Part shown: positions 34,094 through 43,487 of the stretch, piece by piece
How the letters are laid out: the number at the start of each line of letters is the position of its first letter
Position numbering within the stretch: position 1 is the first letter of the stretch
Assembly: GCA_014208095.1 (NCBI GenBank)
Contig: JACHMT010000001.1
Location: 2,108,001-2,172,000, forward strand
From: Actinospineispora eucalypti
GTDB lineage: Bacteria > Actinomycetota > Actinomycetes > Mycobacteriales > Pseudonocardiaceae
Direction of reading: 5' to 3'
Length of the DNA: 64,000 bases
Translations under genes and position numbers: made by a program
Notes under the pieces: generated by a model
What the model was told of the DNA's origin: nothing
What the model saw: the letters and a program-made list of their open reading frames with translations, nothing else
Databases searched by the model: none

Positions 34094-35011
34094 TCAGGAG
34101 GCTTTGCGGCCCTGGCCCTCGGTGGCTTGCTCGACGGCCCGCCGCAGCTCGATCCGGGTCATCTTGGACCGGCCCTTCACACCCAGCTCGCGTGCCATGT
34201 CGGTGAGCTGGGCCTTGCTGGCCGAGTCCAGGTCCGGTGTTCCGCGCCGGGCGGAGACGCTGCGCTCCAGGGCGTCCAGCAGGTCGGACATCGGGGTGGC
34301 TTCGGCCGGCTCGGCCTCGGCGACCACTTCCCGGCCGGCGCGTTTGTCCTCGATGAGCCGTTCCACGCGCTCGCGGTAGGTGTCGTGGTGGTCGCCGGGT
34401 CGCCACGGTCCGCTCATCGACTCGATCAGGGACAGCGCCATGTCCAGCTCCTTGCCGCGGGTGCCGGCCCGTTCGCCGGACTCGCCGGGTGGTTGGCGGA
34501 TCTCGTCGGCGAAGTGCAGTGTGTCCAGTGCGAGGTGGCCCCGGTCGGCGCGGATCGCGGCCAGGTGCTCCCGGCCGCGCATGATGAAGGTGGCGATGCC
34601 GACCCGGTTCAGTTTTTCCAGCGCGGCGACGAGCAGTTGGTAGGGCTTGCGGCTGGCCTCGCCGCCCGGCGCGAGCCAGTAGGTGCGCTGGAAGTAGACC
34701 GGGTCGATCTCGTCCAGGTCCACGAACCCGTCGATGTCGAGCGACCTGGACCGGCCCGGCGCGATCGCGTCCAGTTCCTCCGGTTCGACGACCACGTACT
34801 CGCCGTCGCCGAGGTCGCGGCCCTTGACGATGTCGGCGTAGTCCACTTCGCGTTGGGTGCGTTCGTTGACCCGGCGGTTGCGGATGCGGTCTCCGGTGCC
34901 GCGTTCGAGCTGGTGGAAGTGGATGGCGTGGTCGTCGGTCGCGCTGTAGAGCCCGACCGGGATCGTCACAAGGCCGAAGCTGATCGATCCGGTCCAGATC
35001 GCGCGAGGCAT
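34094..35011 (-). CDS. ku: Ku homodimeric DNA-end-binding protein
   Basis: A 305-residue bacterial Ku for non-homologous end joining. It opens with PRAIWTGSISFGLVTIPVGLY, and the core includes ERTQREVDYADIVKG and VAALEKLNRVGIATFIMRGREHLA. After residue 245 comes an extension with KAQLTDMARELGVKGRSKM, a SAP/HeH-like DNA-binding motif found in the longer actinobacterial Ku proteins. No ligD ligase gene lies in the window. It is convergent with udgX and divergent from an SDR gene. Confidence 0.96.
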   Translation of the reverse strand: MPRAIWTGSISFGLVTIPVGLYSATDDHAIHFHQLERGTGDRIRNRRVNERTQREVDYADIVKGRDLGDGEYVVVEPEELDAIAPGRSRSLDIDGFVDLDEIDPVYFQRTYWLAPGGEASRKPYQLLVAALEKLNRVGIATFIMRGREHLAAIRADRGHLALDTLHFADEIRQPPGESGERAGTRGKELDMALSLIESMSGPWRPGDHHDTYRERVERLIEDKRAGREVVAEAEPAEATPMSDLLDALERSVSARRGTPDLDSASKAQLTDMARELGVKGRSKMTRIELRRAVEQATEGQGRKAS

Positions 35012-35167
35012 AACGGTCCTCGCCCCTTTCGTCGGAGCCAATCGGTTCTCTGCCTCGGTACCTCTTCCCACCACGGCTTGCCGCAAACCGGGCCGGACAG
35101 GTGAACCCGGACCAGGGCCGCGTGCCGCGGTGGGTGTGACGGCCGTGCTTTCGGGTACCGACGTGGC

Positions 35168-36025
35168 ATGACACACGATCCGACGCCGCCCAGCCAGCGG
35201 CAGTCCCCGCCCGGTCGTACCGGGGAAATGACGCCGCAACCAAGGGACGAGATGGCCGACTACGTCGGCCGAGGCCTGCTGGAGGGCAAGGTCGCGCTGG
35301 TCACCGGGGGTGACTCCGGGATAGGTCGGGCGGTGGCCATCGCGTTCGCGAAGGAGGGCGCGGACGTGGCAATCGCGTACCTGGAGGAACACGACGACGC
35401 CGAGCACACCGAGCGGCGCATCCGCGAGACCGGCCGACGTTGCCTGCGCACCAGCGCGGACCTGACCGGGCTGGCGGAGTGCGAGCGGGTAGTCGCGGAC
35501 ACGGTAAAGACGCTCGGCGGGTTGAACATCCTGGTCAACAACCAGGCCACCCAGCGGGAGGTCCAGGACCCGGAGGAGATCTCGGACGAGCAGTGGCTGC
35601 GCACCTTCGACACCAACGTGCACAGCTTCTTCCGGGTGACGAAGGCCGCCCTCCGGCACATGTCCGCCGGCGACACGGTGATCAACACCGGGTCGGTGAA
35701 CGGCCTGCGGGGCAACAAAGCGCTGATCGACTACTCGGCGACCAAAGGAGCCGTGCACTCGCTGACCCATTCGCTGGCCCAGGCCCTGGTGGATCGGGGC
35801 ATCCGGGTGAACTGCGTGGCGCCCGGCCCGGTGTGGACGCCGCTGATCCCGGCCACCCTGGACCCGGACCACGTGGGATCGTTCGGGGGCAACACCCCGA
35901 TGGGCCGGCCGGCCGACCCGGACGAGATCGCCCCGTCCTACGTGTTCTTCGCCTCCGACCGGTTGTCCTCGTACTACTCGGGTGAGGTGCTCGCCCCGGT
36001 GGGTGGGGAGACGCTGCCCGGATGA
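35168..36025 (+). CDS. SDR-family oxidoreductase (YhdF/YghA-like)
   Basis: A 285-residue short-chain dehydrogenase. The NADP loop is TGGDSGIGRAVA, the next motif is NNQATQ (NNAG position), and the active site is S...Y-SATK (VNTGSV...DYSATKGAVH). The N-terminal extension of about 40 polar residues is typical of the YhdF/YghA branch, whose members are stress-induced. It is divergent from ku, which may reflect shared stress control. Confidence 0.92.
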   Translation: MTHDPTPPSQRQSPPGRTGEMTPQPRDEMADYVGRGLLEGKVALVTGGDSGIGRAVAIAFAKEGADVAIAYLEEHDDAEHTERRIRETGRRCLRTSADLTGLAECERVVADTVKTLGGLNILVNNQATQREVQDPEEISDEQWLRTFDTNVHSFFRVTKAALRHMSAGDTVINTGSVNGLRGNKALIDYSATKGAVHSLTHSLAQALVDRGIRVNCVAPGPVWTPLIPATLDPDHVGSFGGNTPMGRPADPDEIAPSYVFFASDRLSSYYSGEVLAPVGGETLPG

Positions 36026-36034
36026 GCTATCTGC

Positions 36035-36346
36035 TCAGTCCGTGCTCTCCGGGTCGAGTGGCGCGTCGTGCCAGACCAGCCACTTACGTGCGACCTCTTT
36101 CACGATGTCGATGTCGTGATGGTGGGCCAGCGGCAGGACGTGGCTCAGTACATCGGCAACCTCGGCGCGGAAGGTCGCGTCTATGTCTGCCGCGCTGAGT
36201 CCCTTCGATCGCGCCTGCCCTTGACGCATCAGGTGCGCCTGCGTCAGCTCCCCGACCTCCTCGTGCAGCTTCAGGATCTGCCAGTCGCTATCTCGGTCGA
36301 TCCCAAGGCGAGAGGCGTAGGCCTGTGAGACGTGCGCGCGCGGTAC
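36035..36346 (-). pseudogene. MazG-like pyrophosphohydrolase, 5'-truncated
   Basis: The minus frame is open from directly after the marR stop (TAG at 36349-36347) to TGA at 36037-36035. It reads SDWQILKLHEEVGELTQAH, which carries the EExxE metal motif of MazG-type NTP pyrophosphohydrolases, then RAEVADVLSHVLPLAHHHDID with the second ExxD. There is no ATG/GTG/TTG before 36229, which lies after the first metal motif, so any protein started there (64 residues) would lack it. The gene has lost its first few codons or starts unusually. Confidence 0.6.
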
Positions 36347-36775
36347 CTACCCTTGCCGGGCCTGGGTGAGCGCGGCCAACGCGGCGCGCTCGGGCGCGCG
36401 GAGATCGCCATAGCGCTCCGCGACGGCTGCCGCGACCGACCGCTTGAGCGTGGTACCGAACGATCGCCCGTGGTCGGTGAGTTGTAACCGGGTGACTCGC
36501 CGGTCTCGTGGGTCGTGTTGCCGCGCGACCAGCCCTCGGCGGGCCAGCCGGTCGGCCATCCCGGTGATGTTGGTCTTGTCGCAGCCGAGCAGCTCGGCCA
36601 GCTCACCGAACGAGGGGTGCCGGTTCTCCAACACGCACAGCATCTCGATCTGCTGTGCGGTCAGCCCAGCTCCGCGGGCGACCGTGCCGAGGATGGCCCT
36701 CATCTCCCGGTGCACCTCCATCAGTGCACGGGTGAGCTCGTCGACGGCGCTTTCCACCAGGGAAGAGTACCTCAT
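36347..36775 (-). CDS. MarR-family transcriptional regulator
   Basis: A 142-residue MarR protein. The helix-turn-helix reads TAQQIEMLCVLENRHPSFGELAELLGCDKTNITGMADRL and the wing RRGLVARQHDPRDRRVTRLQLT. It is divergent from the SDR gene at 36846; the 70-bp space between them contains a perfect 18-bp palindrome, so it most likely represses that gene and itself. The truncated MazG frame follows its stop codon without a gap. Confidence 0.92.
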   Translation of the reverse strand: MRYSSLVESAVDELTRALMEVHREMRAILGTVARGAGLTAQQIEMLCVLENRHPSFGELAELLGCDKTNITGMADRLARRGLVARQHDPRDRRVTRLQLTDHGRSFGTTLKRSVAAAVAERYGDLRAPERAALAALTQARQG

Positions 36776-36789
36776 CGACAGTCCATCAT

Positions 36790-36807
36790 CTCGACTATAT
36801 AGTCGAG
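36790..36807. promoter_or_regulatory. MarR operator palindrome
   Basis: CTCGACTATATAGTCGAG is a perfect 18-bp palindrome in the marR/SDR intergenic region, AT-rich at its centre and positioned to overlap both promoters. The half-site CTCGACTAT and its size are typical of MarR operators. Confidence 0.75.
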
Positions 36808-36845
36808 TATCTCAACTGACGATGTGCTCATGTATTGGAGAAACT

Positions 36846-37577
36846 ATGACGGAGAAGGTCGCGCTGGTCACCGGCGCCTCCCGGGGAATCGGGCGGGCCA
36901 TCGCCGAGCGGCTGGGTGCGGACGGCGCGCGCGTGGTGGTGAACTACCTGGCCGACCGGGTTGCGGCCGACGAGGTCGTCGCGGCAATCCAGCAGGCTGG
37001 CGGTGTGGGTGTGGCGGCCAGGGCCGACGTGGCGGACCCTGCTCAGTTGCGCGGCCTGTTCGACCTTGCCGAGAGCCGGTTCGGCCGGCTGGATGTGTTG
37101 GTGAGCAACGTCGGAACCGCGCGGTTCGGCCCGATCGCGGAGGCCGCCGACGAGGACTTCGATGCCATGTTCGCCACCAATGCGCGGGCCGGCTTCGTAG
37201 CACTGCGAGAGGCCGCCAACCGGCTCCGGCCCGGTGGGCGGGTGGTGGTGATCTCCAGCGGGGTCACGGTCACGACGCGGCCCGGCGCCGGGGTGTATGC
37301 GGCCAGCAAGGCCGCCGTGGAGCAGCTCGTGCGAATTTTGGCGCTCGAGCTCGGCCCTCGGGGCATCACGGTGAACAGCGTGTTGCCCGGCGCGGTCCGG
37401 ACCGATGCGCTGGTGGCCGGACTCTCGGAGTCCGCGCTGGAAGAGGCGGTCGCGCAGACTCCGCTGGGCCGGCTCGGCGAACCGGCGGACATCGCCGATG
37501 TCGTCGCCTTCCTGGTCTCCGAGCAAGGCCGCTGGGTCACCGGGCAAGCTGTACGCGCCGGCGGCGGACTGTTCTGA
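36846..37577 (+). CDS. SDR-family 3-oxoacyl-reductase-like oxidoreductase
   Basis: A 243-residue classical short-chain dehydrogenase. TGASRGIGRAIAE binds NADP, SNVGTA replaces NNAG, and the catalytic S...YxxxK is in ISSGV...YAASKAAVE. It ends in the usual WVTGQAVRAGGGLF. A GGAG site precedes ATG 36846. Under control of the divergent MarR by position. The substrate may be a quinone or carbonyl stress compound; this is inference. Confidence 0.93.
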   Translation: MTEKVALVTGASRGIGRAIAERLGADGARVVVNYLADRVAADEVVAAIQQAGGVGVAARADVADPAQLRGLFDLAESRFGRLDVLVSNVGTARFGPIAEAADEDFDAMFATNARAGFVALREAANRLRPGGRVVVISSGVTVTTRPGAGVYAASKAAVEQLVRILALELGPRGITVNSVLPGAVRTDALVAGLSESALEEAVAQTPLGRLGEPADIADVVAFLVSEQGRWVTGQAVRAGGGLF

Positions 37578-37863
37578 AGGTCAACGCGTGGTCGCGCCGT
37601 CGTCCCGCGGCGGCTCATCGCTGGGGGGCGCCGAACGCCAACACGTTGTCCACGACCACACGCGGAGACGACACACCGTATTGGGGACGGTTTCGGCGAA
37701 AGGGTGTCCGGTCCTTCATGGTTGCCGGTGTCATGCGCGACGTGGATGTGCGGGCGGTGCTTTCGGGCCGAGGGCGGGAGTACGACATGGCGGCACGGTT
37801 GGTGACGTGTCGCCGCGTGGCCGCGCGTCCGGGCCGCGATAGCCGGCGCGGTCCGCGTTCGGG
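37578..37863. other. Leader of the sigma-factor gene
   Basis: 286 bases with no supported gene. The GC-rich text shows no clear ribosome site for the sigma factor start at 37864 and no recognisable sigma-70 -10 box close to it. Confidence 0.4.
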
Positions 37864-38838
<975 letters not shown>

Positions 38839-39136
38839 GCCTGCGCGGTGTGCGCCGAGCGTGTGCGATGGGGTTGCCCGGTCGTGGGCGCCGCGTGGTG
38901 GGCAGGCATCGGTGATGCGCACGTTCACCGGAGACATTGCGGGCCTTCTTTCGGCTGGTCGAGCAGGGCATCTCGCTCGATGTCGACACCGTCGATGACC
39001 TCGGTGTCGCGGACGGCGATGCCCATGCCACCTACCGCGCCTGGGCGTAGCGGCCGCTTTACCGGTGGGAGGTGCCCGTCACCGGCCGGCGGCCGTCGCT
39101 ATGAGCAGGGCGCTGTGACGTCACTTTCGCGGCGGG
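38839..39136. other. 298-bp interval with a possible C-terminal protein remnant
   Basis: No complete gene is supported. From TTG 38938 a frame reads FFRLVEQGISLDVDTVDDLG and ends at TAG after about 38 residues; it looks like a genuine protein tail but no family is recognised and no upstream part exists. Confidence 0.3.
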
Positions 39137-40027
39137 TCAGCGCATCTTGGTGCCTGCTTCACGAGCCGCGTCGAGGAAGGCGCGTGCGGCTGGGGCGATG
39201 CCATCGCGGTGGTGGGCGACGGCGATGCGCATCGCCGGGCACGGGCCGGTGATCGGGCGGTAGAGCACGCCGGCCCTTGCCAGCCGCTGGGTCGCGGACG
39301 CGATGAATGCTAGTCCGACTCCTGAGGCGACCAGAGCGATGATCGACTGGGCTGGGTATGCCTCCATCGCGATCTTGAGGCTGAAGCCGGCTTCCCGGCA
39401 CATCAGCAGCACGGTGTCGTAGATCTGTGGCGCGATCTGCCTGGGGAAGATCACTACCTGTTCGCCCTCCAGATCGGCCAGCGAGACCGTGTCCTGCTCG
39501 GCCAGCCGGTGGCCGGTGGGTAGCGCGAGTTGGTAGGGCACTTGCGCGATCTCTTCGGTGGCGAGTCCGTGGTCGGTGACCGGCGGGTGCAGCACCCCGA
39601 CATCGATGTCGCCGATCAACAGTGCTCGCTCCTGCTGCGCGGTCGTGAGTTCGCGCACGACCAGTCCCGCGCTGGGTAGCCGGGCGCGGAAGCCCGCGGC
39701 GACTTCCGGGAAGGCGATGTAGAGCGCGGGCGCGGTGACTCCGACGGTCAACTGGCCGATCTCGCCGCGGGAGGTGCGTAGCGCGCGTTCGGCGGCGACG
39801 TCCATCTGCCGCAGCGTCTTGCGCGCCTCGACGAGGAACGCCTCGCCGGCTCTGGTGAGGGAGACCGTGCGCTTGGTGCGGTGCGCGAGCTGCACCGCGA
39901 TCAGCCGCTCCAGCCTGCGGATCTGCTGGCTCATGGCGGACTGGCTGATGTGGCAGCGCTGCGCGGCGCGGTGGAAGTGCAGTTCTTCGGCGAGCGCCAC
40001 GAAGCACTCCAGCGCCGATCGGTCCAT
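39137..40027 (-). CDS. LysR-family regulator of the adjacent catabolic operon
   Basis: A 296-residue LysR regulator: winged helix LEEL/HFHRAAQRCHISQSAMSQQIRRLE, then RTKRTVSLTRAGEAFLVEAR and an effector domain starting GQLTVGVTAPAL. The frame is open to 40042, but ATG 40027 (MDRSALECFVALAEELHF) is the family start. It is divergent from the enolase-superfamily gene across 145 bases, the classic arrangement for a LysR-activated catabolic operon. Confidence 0.93.
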   Translation of the reverse strand: MDRSALECFVALAEELHFHRAAQRCHISQSAMSQQIRRLERLIAVQLAHRTKRTVSLTRAGEAFLVEARKTLRQMDVAAERALRTSRGEIGQLTVGVTAPALYIAFPEVAAGFRARLPSAGLVVRELTTAQQERALLIGDIDVGVLHPPVTDHGLATEEIAQVPYQLALPTGHRLAEQDTVSLADLEGEQVVIFPRQIAPQIYDTVLLMCREAGFSLKIAMEAYPAQSIIALVASGVGLAFIASATQRLARAGVLYRPITGPCPAMRIAVAHHRDGIAPAARAFLDAAREAGTKMR

Positions 40028-40095
40028 GCGGCCACTATGCACCCGACGCCCGGCTCATTGAGAAGCAGACCGAATCAGTCAATGCGAACTGTGAG

Positions 40096-40133
40096 TTGGA
40101 CCTTATCGGAAACCGAACCTACCTTCGGTCCAA
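40096..40133. promoter_or_regulatory. Dyads in the LysR/catabolic operon intergenic region
   Basis: TTGGACC (40096-40102) and GGTCCAA (40127-40133) are perfect inverted repeats. Between them TCGG-AAA-CCGA (40106-40116) forms a second small dyad. Either could be the LysR activation or recruitment site. Confidence 0.5.
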
Positions 40134-40172
40134 CGCAGTACTCACCGACGAGACGAACGGGAGCGGACGCAG

Positions 40173-41384
40173 ATGCCGTCAGGCACGTTGCCGCTGGCCA
40201 CCGGCGCGCCGATCCGGATCACCTCGGTGGAGACCACAGTGGTCAACGCGGAGATGCGCAACTGGGTCCTGGTGAAGGTCCGCACCGACCAGGACGGCCT
40301 GTACGGCTGGGGCGAGGCGAGCCTCAACTGGAAGACCCGCGCGGTCACCGGCGCCATCGAGGACCTGACCCCGCTGGTGCTCGGTCGCGACCCACGCGAC
40401 ATCGAGCAGCTGGTGCGGATCATGACTAAGCACAGCTACTACCGGCTCGGCATCATCGGGGTCACCGCGATCAGCGGCATCGAGCACGCGCTGTGGGACA
40501 TCTTCGGCAAGTCGGTCGGCCAGCCGGTGTGGCGGCTGCTCGGCGGCCGGGTCCGCGATGCGGTCCGGGTCTACACCCACCTCGGCCTCGGTGACATGCG
40601 CTCGGTCTATGACACCGTCGACGTCGGTGTGCTGCGTGAGAAGGCCGCCGCCGTGGTGGAGCAGGGATACGACGCGCTGAAGGTCGTCATCGTCCCCTAC
40701 GGGCACCACCTCACCGTCGCCGCCGAGCGCAGACACGTCGACACCATGATGGCCACGCTGCGCGACACCGTCGGCCCGGACGTCGATGTCATGGTCGACT
40801 TCCACGGCCGCACCGCCTCGGTCGCCGCCGCGCTCCAGTACATCGATGTGCTTGCGCCCTACGACCCGCTGTTCTGCGAGGAGCCGGTGCAGCCTGGCGA
40901 CACCGAGGCGTTGCGGCAGGTCGCCGCGCGCGCCCGCTGCCCGATCGCTGCCGGGGAGCGGCTGGTCGGTCTCAGCGAGTTCCTCCCGGTGTTCGCGGCC
41001 AAGGCGCTGCACGTCGCCCAACCGGACCTCAACCACACCGGCGGGCTGCTGGAAGGCAAGCGGATCGCCGCGGTCGCCGACGCCGAGCTCATCGGCATCG
41101 CCCCGCACAACCCGAACGGCCCGATCGCCGGCGCGGCCGCGCTGCACTTCGACGTCAGCACACCGAACTTCCTGATCCAGGAGGAGATGAGCGGGGCCGT
41201 GAGCTGGTACGACGACGTCGTGCGCACCCCGATGCGTCGGACAGGTAACCAGTGGGCGATACCCACCGAGCCGGGCCTGGGGGTCGAGGTCGACGAGCGG
41301 GAGGCGGCCAAGCACCCGTACCAGCCCGAGGTGGCGCACTCCAGCGCCGCGGTGCTCGCCGACGGAACGGTGGTCGACTGGTGA
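40173..41384 (+). CDS. Enolase-superfamily sugar-acid dehydratase (mandelate racemase/MLE group)
   Basis: A 403-residue enzyme. The N-terminal capping domain ends near residue 125 (GQPVWRLLGGRVRD). In the barrel the Mg ligands are D in VDFHGR, E in CEEPVQPG and E in AAGERLVG; the likely acid/base histidine is in IAPHNPNGP. That APHNP motif and the lack of a KxK pair (the strand reads ALKVVIV) favour dehydration of a sugar acid over racemisation. It is the first gene of a four-gene operon and ends in a four-base overlap with the next. Confidence 0.87.
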   Translation: MPSGTLPLATGAPIRITSVETTVVNAEMRNWVLVKVRTDQDGLYGWGEASLNWKTRAVTGAIEDLTPLVLGRDPRDIEQLVRIMTKHSYYRLGIIGVTAISGIEHALWDIFGKSVGQPVWRLLGGRVRDAVRVYTHLGLGDMRSVYDTVDVGVLREKAAAVVEQGYDALKVVIVPYGHHLTVAAERRHVDTMMATLRDTVGPDVDVMVDFHGRTASVAAALQYIDVLAPYDPLFCEEPVQPGDTEALRQVAARARCPIAAGERLVGLSEFLPVFAAKALHVAQPDLNHTGGLLEGKRIAAVADAELIGIAPHNPNGPIAGAAALHFDVSTPNFLIQEEMSGAVSWYDDVVRTPMRRTGNQWAIPTEPGLGVEVDEREAAKHPYQPEVAHSSAAVLADGTVVDW

Positions 41385-42487
41385 GCGCACGGTCCTTCAC
41401 CACCCCGGGCGGGGTGCACAACGCGACCCCGGCCCGGATCGTGTTCGGCGCGGGCAGATCGACCGATCTCCGTGCGGAGGTGACCCGGCTCGGCGCGCGC
41501 CGGGCACTCGTCGTCACCACCCCCGGCCGCGCCCCGCTCGGCGACCGACTCGCCGAGCTGATCGGCGACCGCTGCGCCGGGATGCTGCCCGAAGCGGTCA
41601 GCCAGGTGCCGGTCGAGCTGGCCCGCCGGGGCAGGGAGAAGGCCGCGAGCGCGGGCGCCGACTGTCTCGTCGCGGTCGGTGGCGGCGCCGCGACCGGACT
41701 GTGCAAGGGGATCGCCTACGAGACACGGCTGCCGATCATTGCCGTGCCCACCACCTACTCCGGTTCGGAGATGACCGGGTTCTGCGGCATGACGATTGAC
41801 GGGGTCAAGCGGATGCATGAGAGCACCGCGATGCTGCCCGCGACCGTGGTCTACGACCCTCGGCTGTCCCAATCACTGCCCGTGACCATCGGCGCCGCGA
41901 GCGCCATGAACGCGCTCGCGCACTGCATCGACGCGATCTACCTGCCGTCACTCAGTCCGTTGCTCGCGCCCGCCGCCATCGAGGGCGCCCAGGTCGTTGC
42001 CGCCGCGCTGCCCGCGTTGCTCGCTGACCCCGACGCCCTTGACGCACGCACCGAGCTGCTCTACGGCGCCCACCTCGCGGGTGCGGCGCTCACCGGCGGA
42101 TTCGCGATCCAGCACGCCGTCGCGCACACACTCGGCGGCAGCTTCGGTGTCGAGCACGGGCTCGCCCACACCGTCGTGCTGCCCTACGTCACCGACTACC
42201 TGGTGCGCCGCGCACCGCGGCCGCTCGGCCGCATCGCCGCCGCGATCGGCACCGACGAGCTGCCAGGGCATCTGTGGGACCTCGCGGTCAGTGCCGGGCT
42301 GCCGGTGCGGCTCGCCGACCTCGGGTTGTCGCGCGACGACATCGAACGAGCAGTGCGCATCGCGCTCACCGCCGAGGACCACGCGGATCCCCGGCTCGCG
42401 GGCAACCCGGCGCCGGTGACCGAGGAAGCGGTCCGCACGATCATGACCGAGGCCACCTCGGGTGCGCGGCCGGGCGGCGCATCGTGA
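41381..42487 (+). CDS. Iron-containing alcohol dehydrogenase (maleylacetate reductase-like)
   Basis: A 368-residue Fe-ADH/dehydroquinate-synthase-fold enzyme. The text VHNATPARIVFGAGRSTDL, VAVGGGAATGLCKGIAYET and PTTYSGSEMTGFCGM follows the maleylacetate reductase pattern, which often lacks the full metal set. Here NALAHCIDAIY, QHAVAHTLGG and EHGLAHTVVLPYV keep several histidines. It probably reduces an unsaturated or keto acid with NAD(P)H. GTG 41381 overlaps the upstream stop and its own stop overlaps the next GTG. Confidence 0.87.
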   Translation: MSARSFTTPGGVHNATPARIVFGAGRSTDLRAEVTRLGARRALVVTTPGRAPLGDRLAELIGDRCAGMLPEAVSQVPVELARRGREKAASAGADCLVAVGGGAATGLCKGIAYETRLPIIAVPTTYSGSEMTGFCGMTIDGVKRMHESTAMLPATVVYDPRLSQSLPVTIGAASAMNALAHCIDAIYLPSLSPLLAPAAIEGAQVVAAALPALLADPDALDARTELLYGAHLAGAALTGGFAIQHAVAHTLGGSFGVEHGLAHTVVLPYVTDYLVRRAPRPLGRIAAAIGTDELPGHLWDLAVSAGLPVRLADLGLSRDDIERAVRIALTAEDHADPRLAGNPAPVTEEAVRTIMTEATSGARPGGAS

Positions 42488-43461
42488 AGATCGTCCTGGT
42501 CGGTGAAGCGGCGAACCACGAGCAGCGGCTTCGCCCACTGCTGGACCGCCCACACAAGATCGTCGCACTGCCCAGGGACGCCGCCGGGTCGGCCGAACAC
42601 GACGCGGTGATCGAGTCCGACGACGTGGTGGTGACACTGCGCTGGACGCGGGAGGCCGGCTCGCCGCCGTTCCGACTGCTGCACGTGCCCGGCGCCGGGC
42701 TCGACGGCATCGACCTCCCATCGCTGGCCGCGGCGACCATGGTCGCCAACGTGTTCGAGCACGAGGTCCCGATCGCGGAGTACGTGCTGGCCCGGTTGCT
42801 GGAGTGGGAGATCCGCGCCTGCGCCATGCGGGCCGCGTTCGACCCGGTGCGCTGGCCCGCCCTGTACCGCGACCGGGTGCCGCACGGCGAGTTCGGCGGC
42901 CGCGCGCTCGGACTCGTCGGCTACGGCCGGATCGGGCGGGCGATCGCGGCCAGGGCGGCCGCGTTCGGGGTCGCGGTCACCGCGGTCGACGACCACGCCG
43001 AGTCCGACTCCGCCGCGACCGTGCTGCCCACCACACGGCTCGGCCAGCTGCTCGCCGGCTCCGACTACCTCGTCCTCGCCTGCCCACTGACCACCGAGAC
43101 CAGCGGGCTGATCGATGCTCCCGCGCTGCGCGCGATGCCCGACCACGCGGTGCTCGTGAACATCGCCCGCGCCCAGATCATCGAGGAGACGGCGCTGTTC
43201 GCGGCGCTGCGAGACGGCGTGATCGGCGGAGCGATCCTCGACGTCTGGTACCACTACCCGGCCTCGGCCACCGACAACGCACCGCCCGCGGCATACCCCT
43301 TCTGGGAGCTGCCGAACGTCTGGTGCACCCCGCACTCGGGCGCATGGACCGAGCAACTGCCCGCCCGGCGCTACGCGGTCATCGCCGACAACATCAACCG
43401 TCTCGCCGCGGGACGGCCGCTGCGCAACGTCGTTCCCACCCCGCACCGCACCAGCCGCTGA
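42484..43461 (+). CDS. D-2-hydroxyacid dehydrogenase-family protein
   Basis: A 325-residue NAD-dependent dehydrogenase. The Rossmann motif is LGLVGYGRIGRAIAARAA near residue 140; NIARAQIIEE contains the conserved arginine, and CTPHSGAWTEQ supplies the catalytic histidine. The catalytic domain is short at the N-terminus, as in glyoxylate/hydroxypyruvate reductase relatives. It overlaps the Fe-ADH gene by four bases. It likely handles a 2-keto acid formed in the pathway. Confidence 0.88.
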   Translation: MKIVLVGEAANHEQRLRPLLDRPHKIVALPRDAAGSAEHDAVIESDDVVVTLRWTREAGSPPFRLLHVPGAGLDGIDLPSLAAATMVANVFEHEVPIAEYVLARLLEWEIRACAMRAAFDPVRWPALYRDRVPHGEFGGRALGLVGYGRIGRAIAARAAAFGVAVTAVDDHAESDSAATVLPTTRLGQLLAGSDYLVLACPLTTETSGLIDAPALRAMPDHAVLVNIARAQIIEETALFAALRDGVIGGAILDVWYHYPASATDNAPPAAYPFWELPNVWCTPHSGAWTEQLPARRYAVIADNINRLAAGRPLRNVVPTPHRTSR

Positions 43462-43487
43462 TTGGTCACGCTCAAGGAGGAGCCACC

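Noticed and set aside
34094..35011. Complete NHEJ locus around ku
   Set aside because: No ATP-dependent ligase or polymerase/nuclease domain gene (ligD) is found on either side.
40173..41384. The enolase-superfamily gene as DgcA partner of the DUF1611 enzyme
   Set aside because: It is 20 kb away in another operon and has the APHNP dehydratase motif without the KxK pair of racemases.
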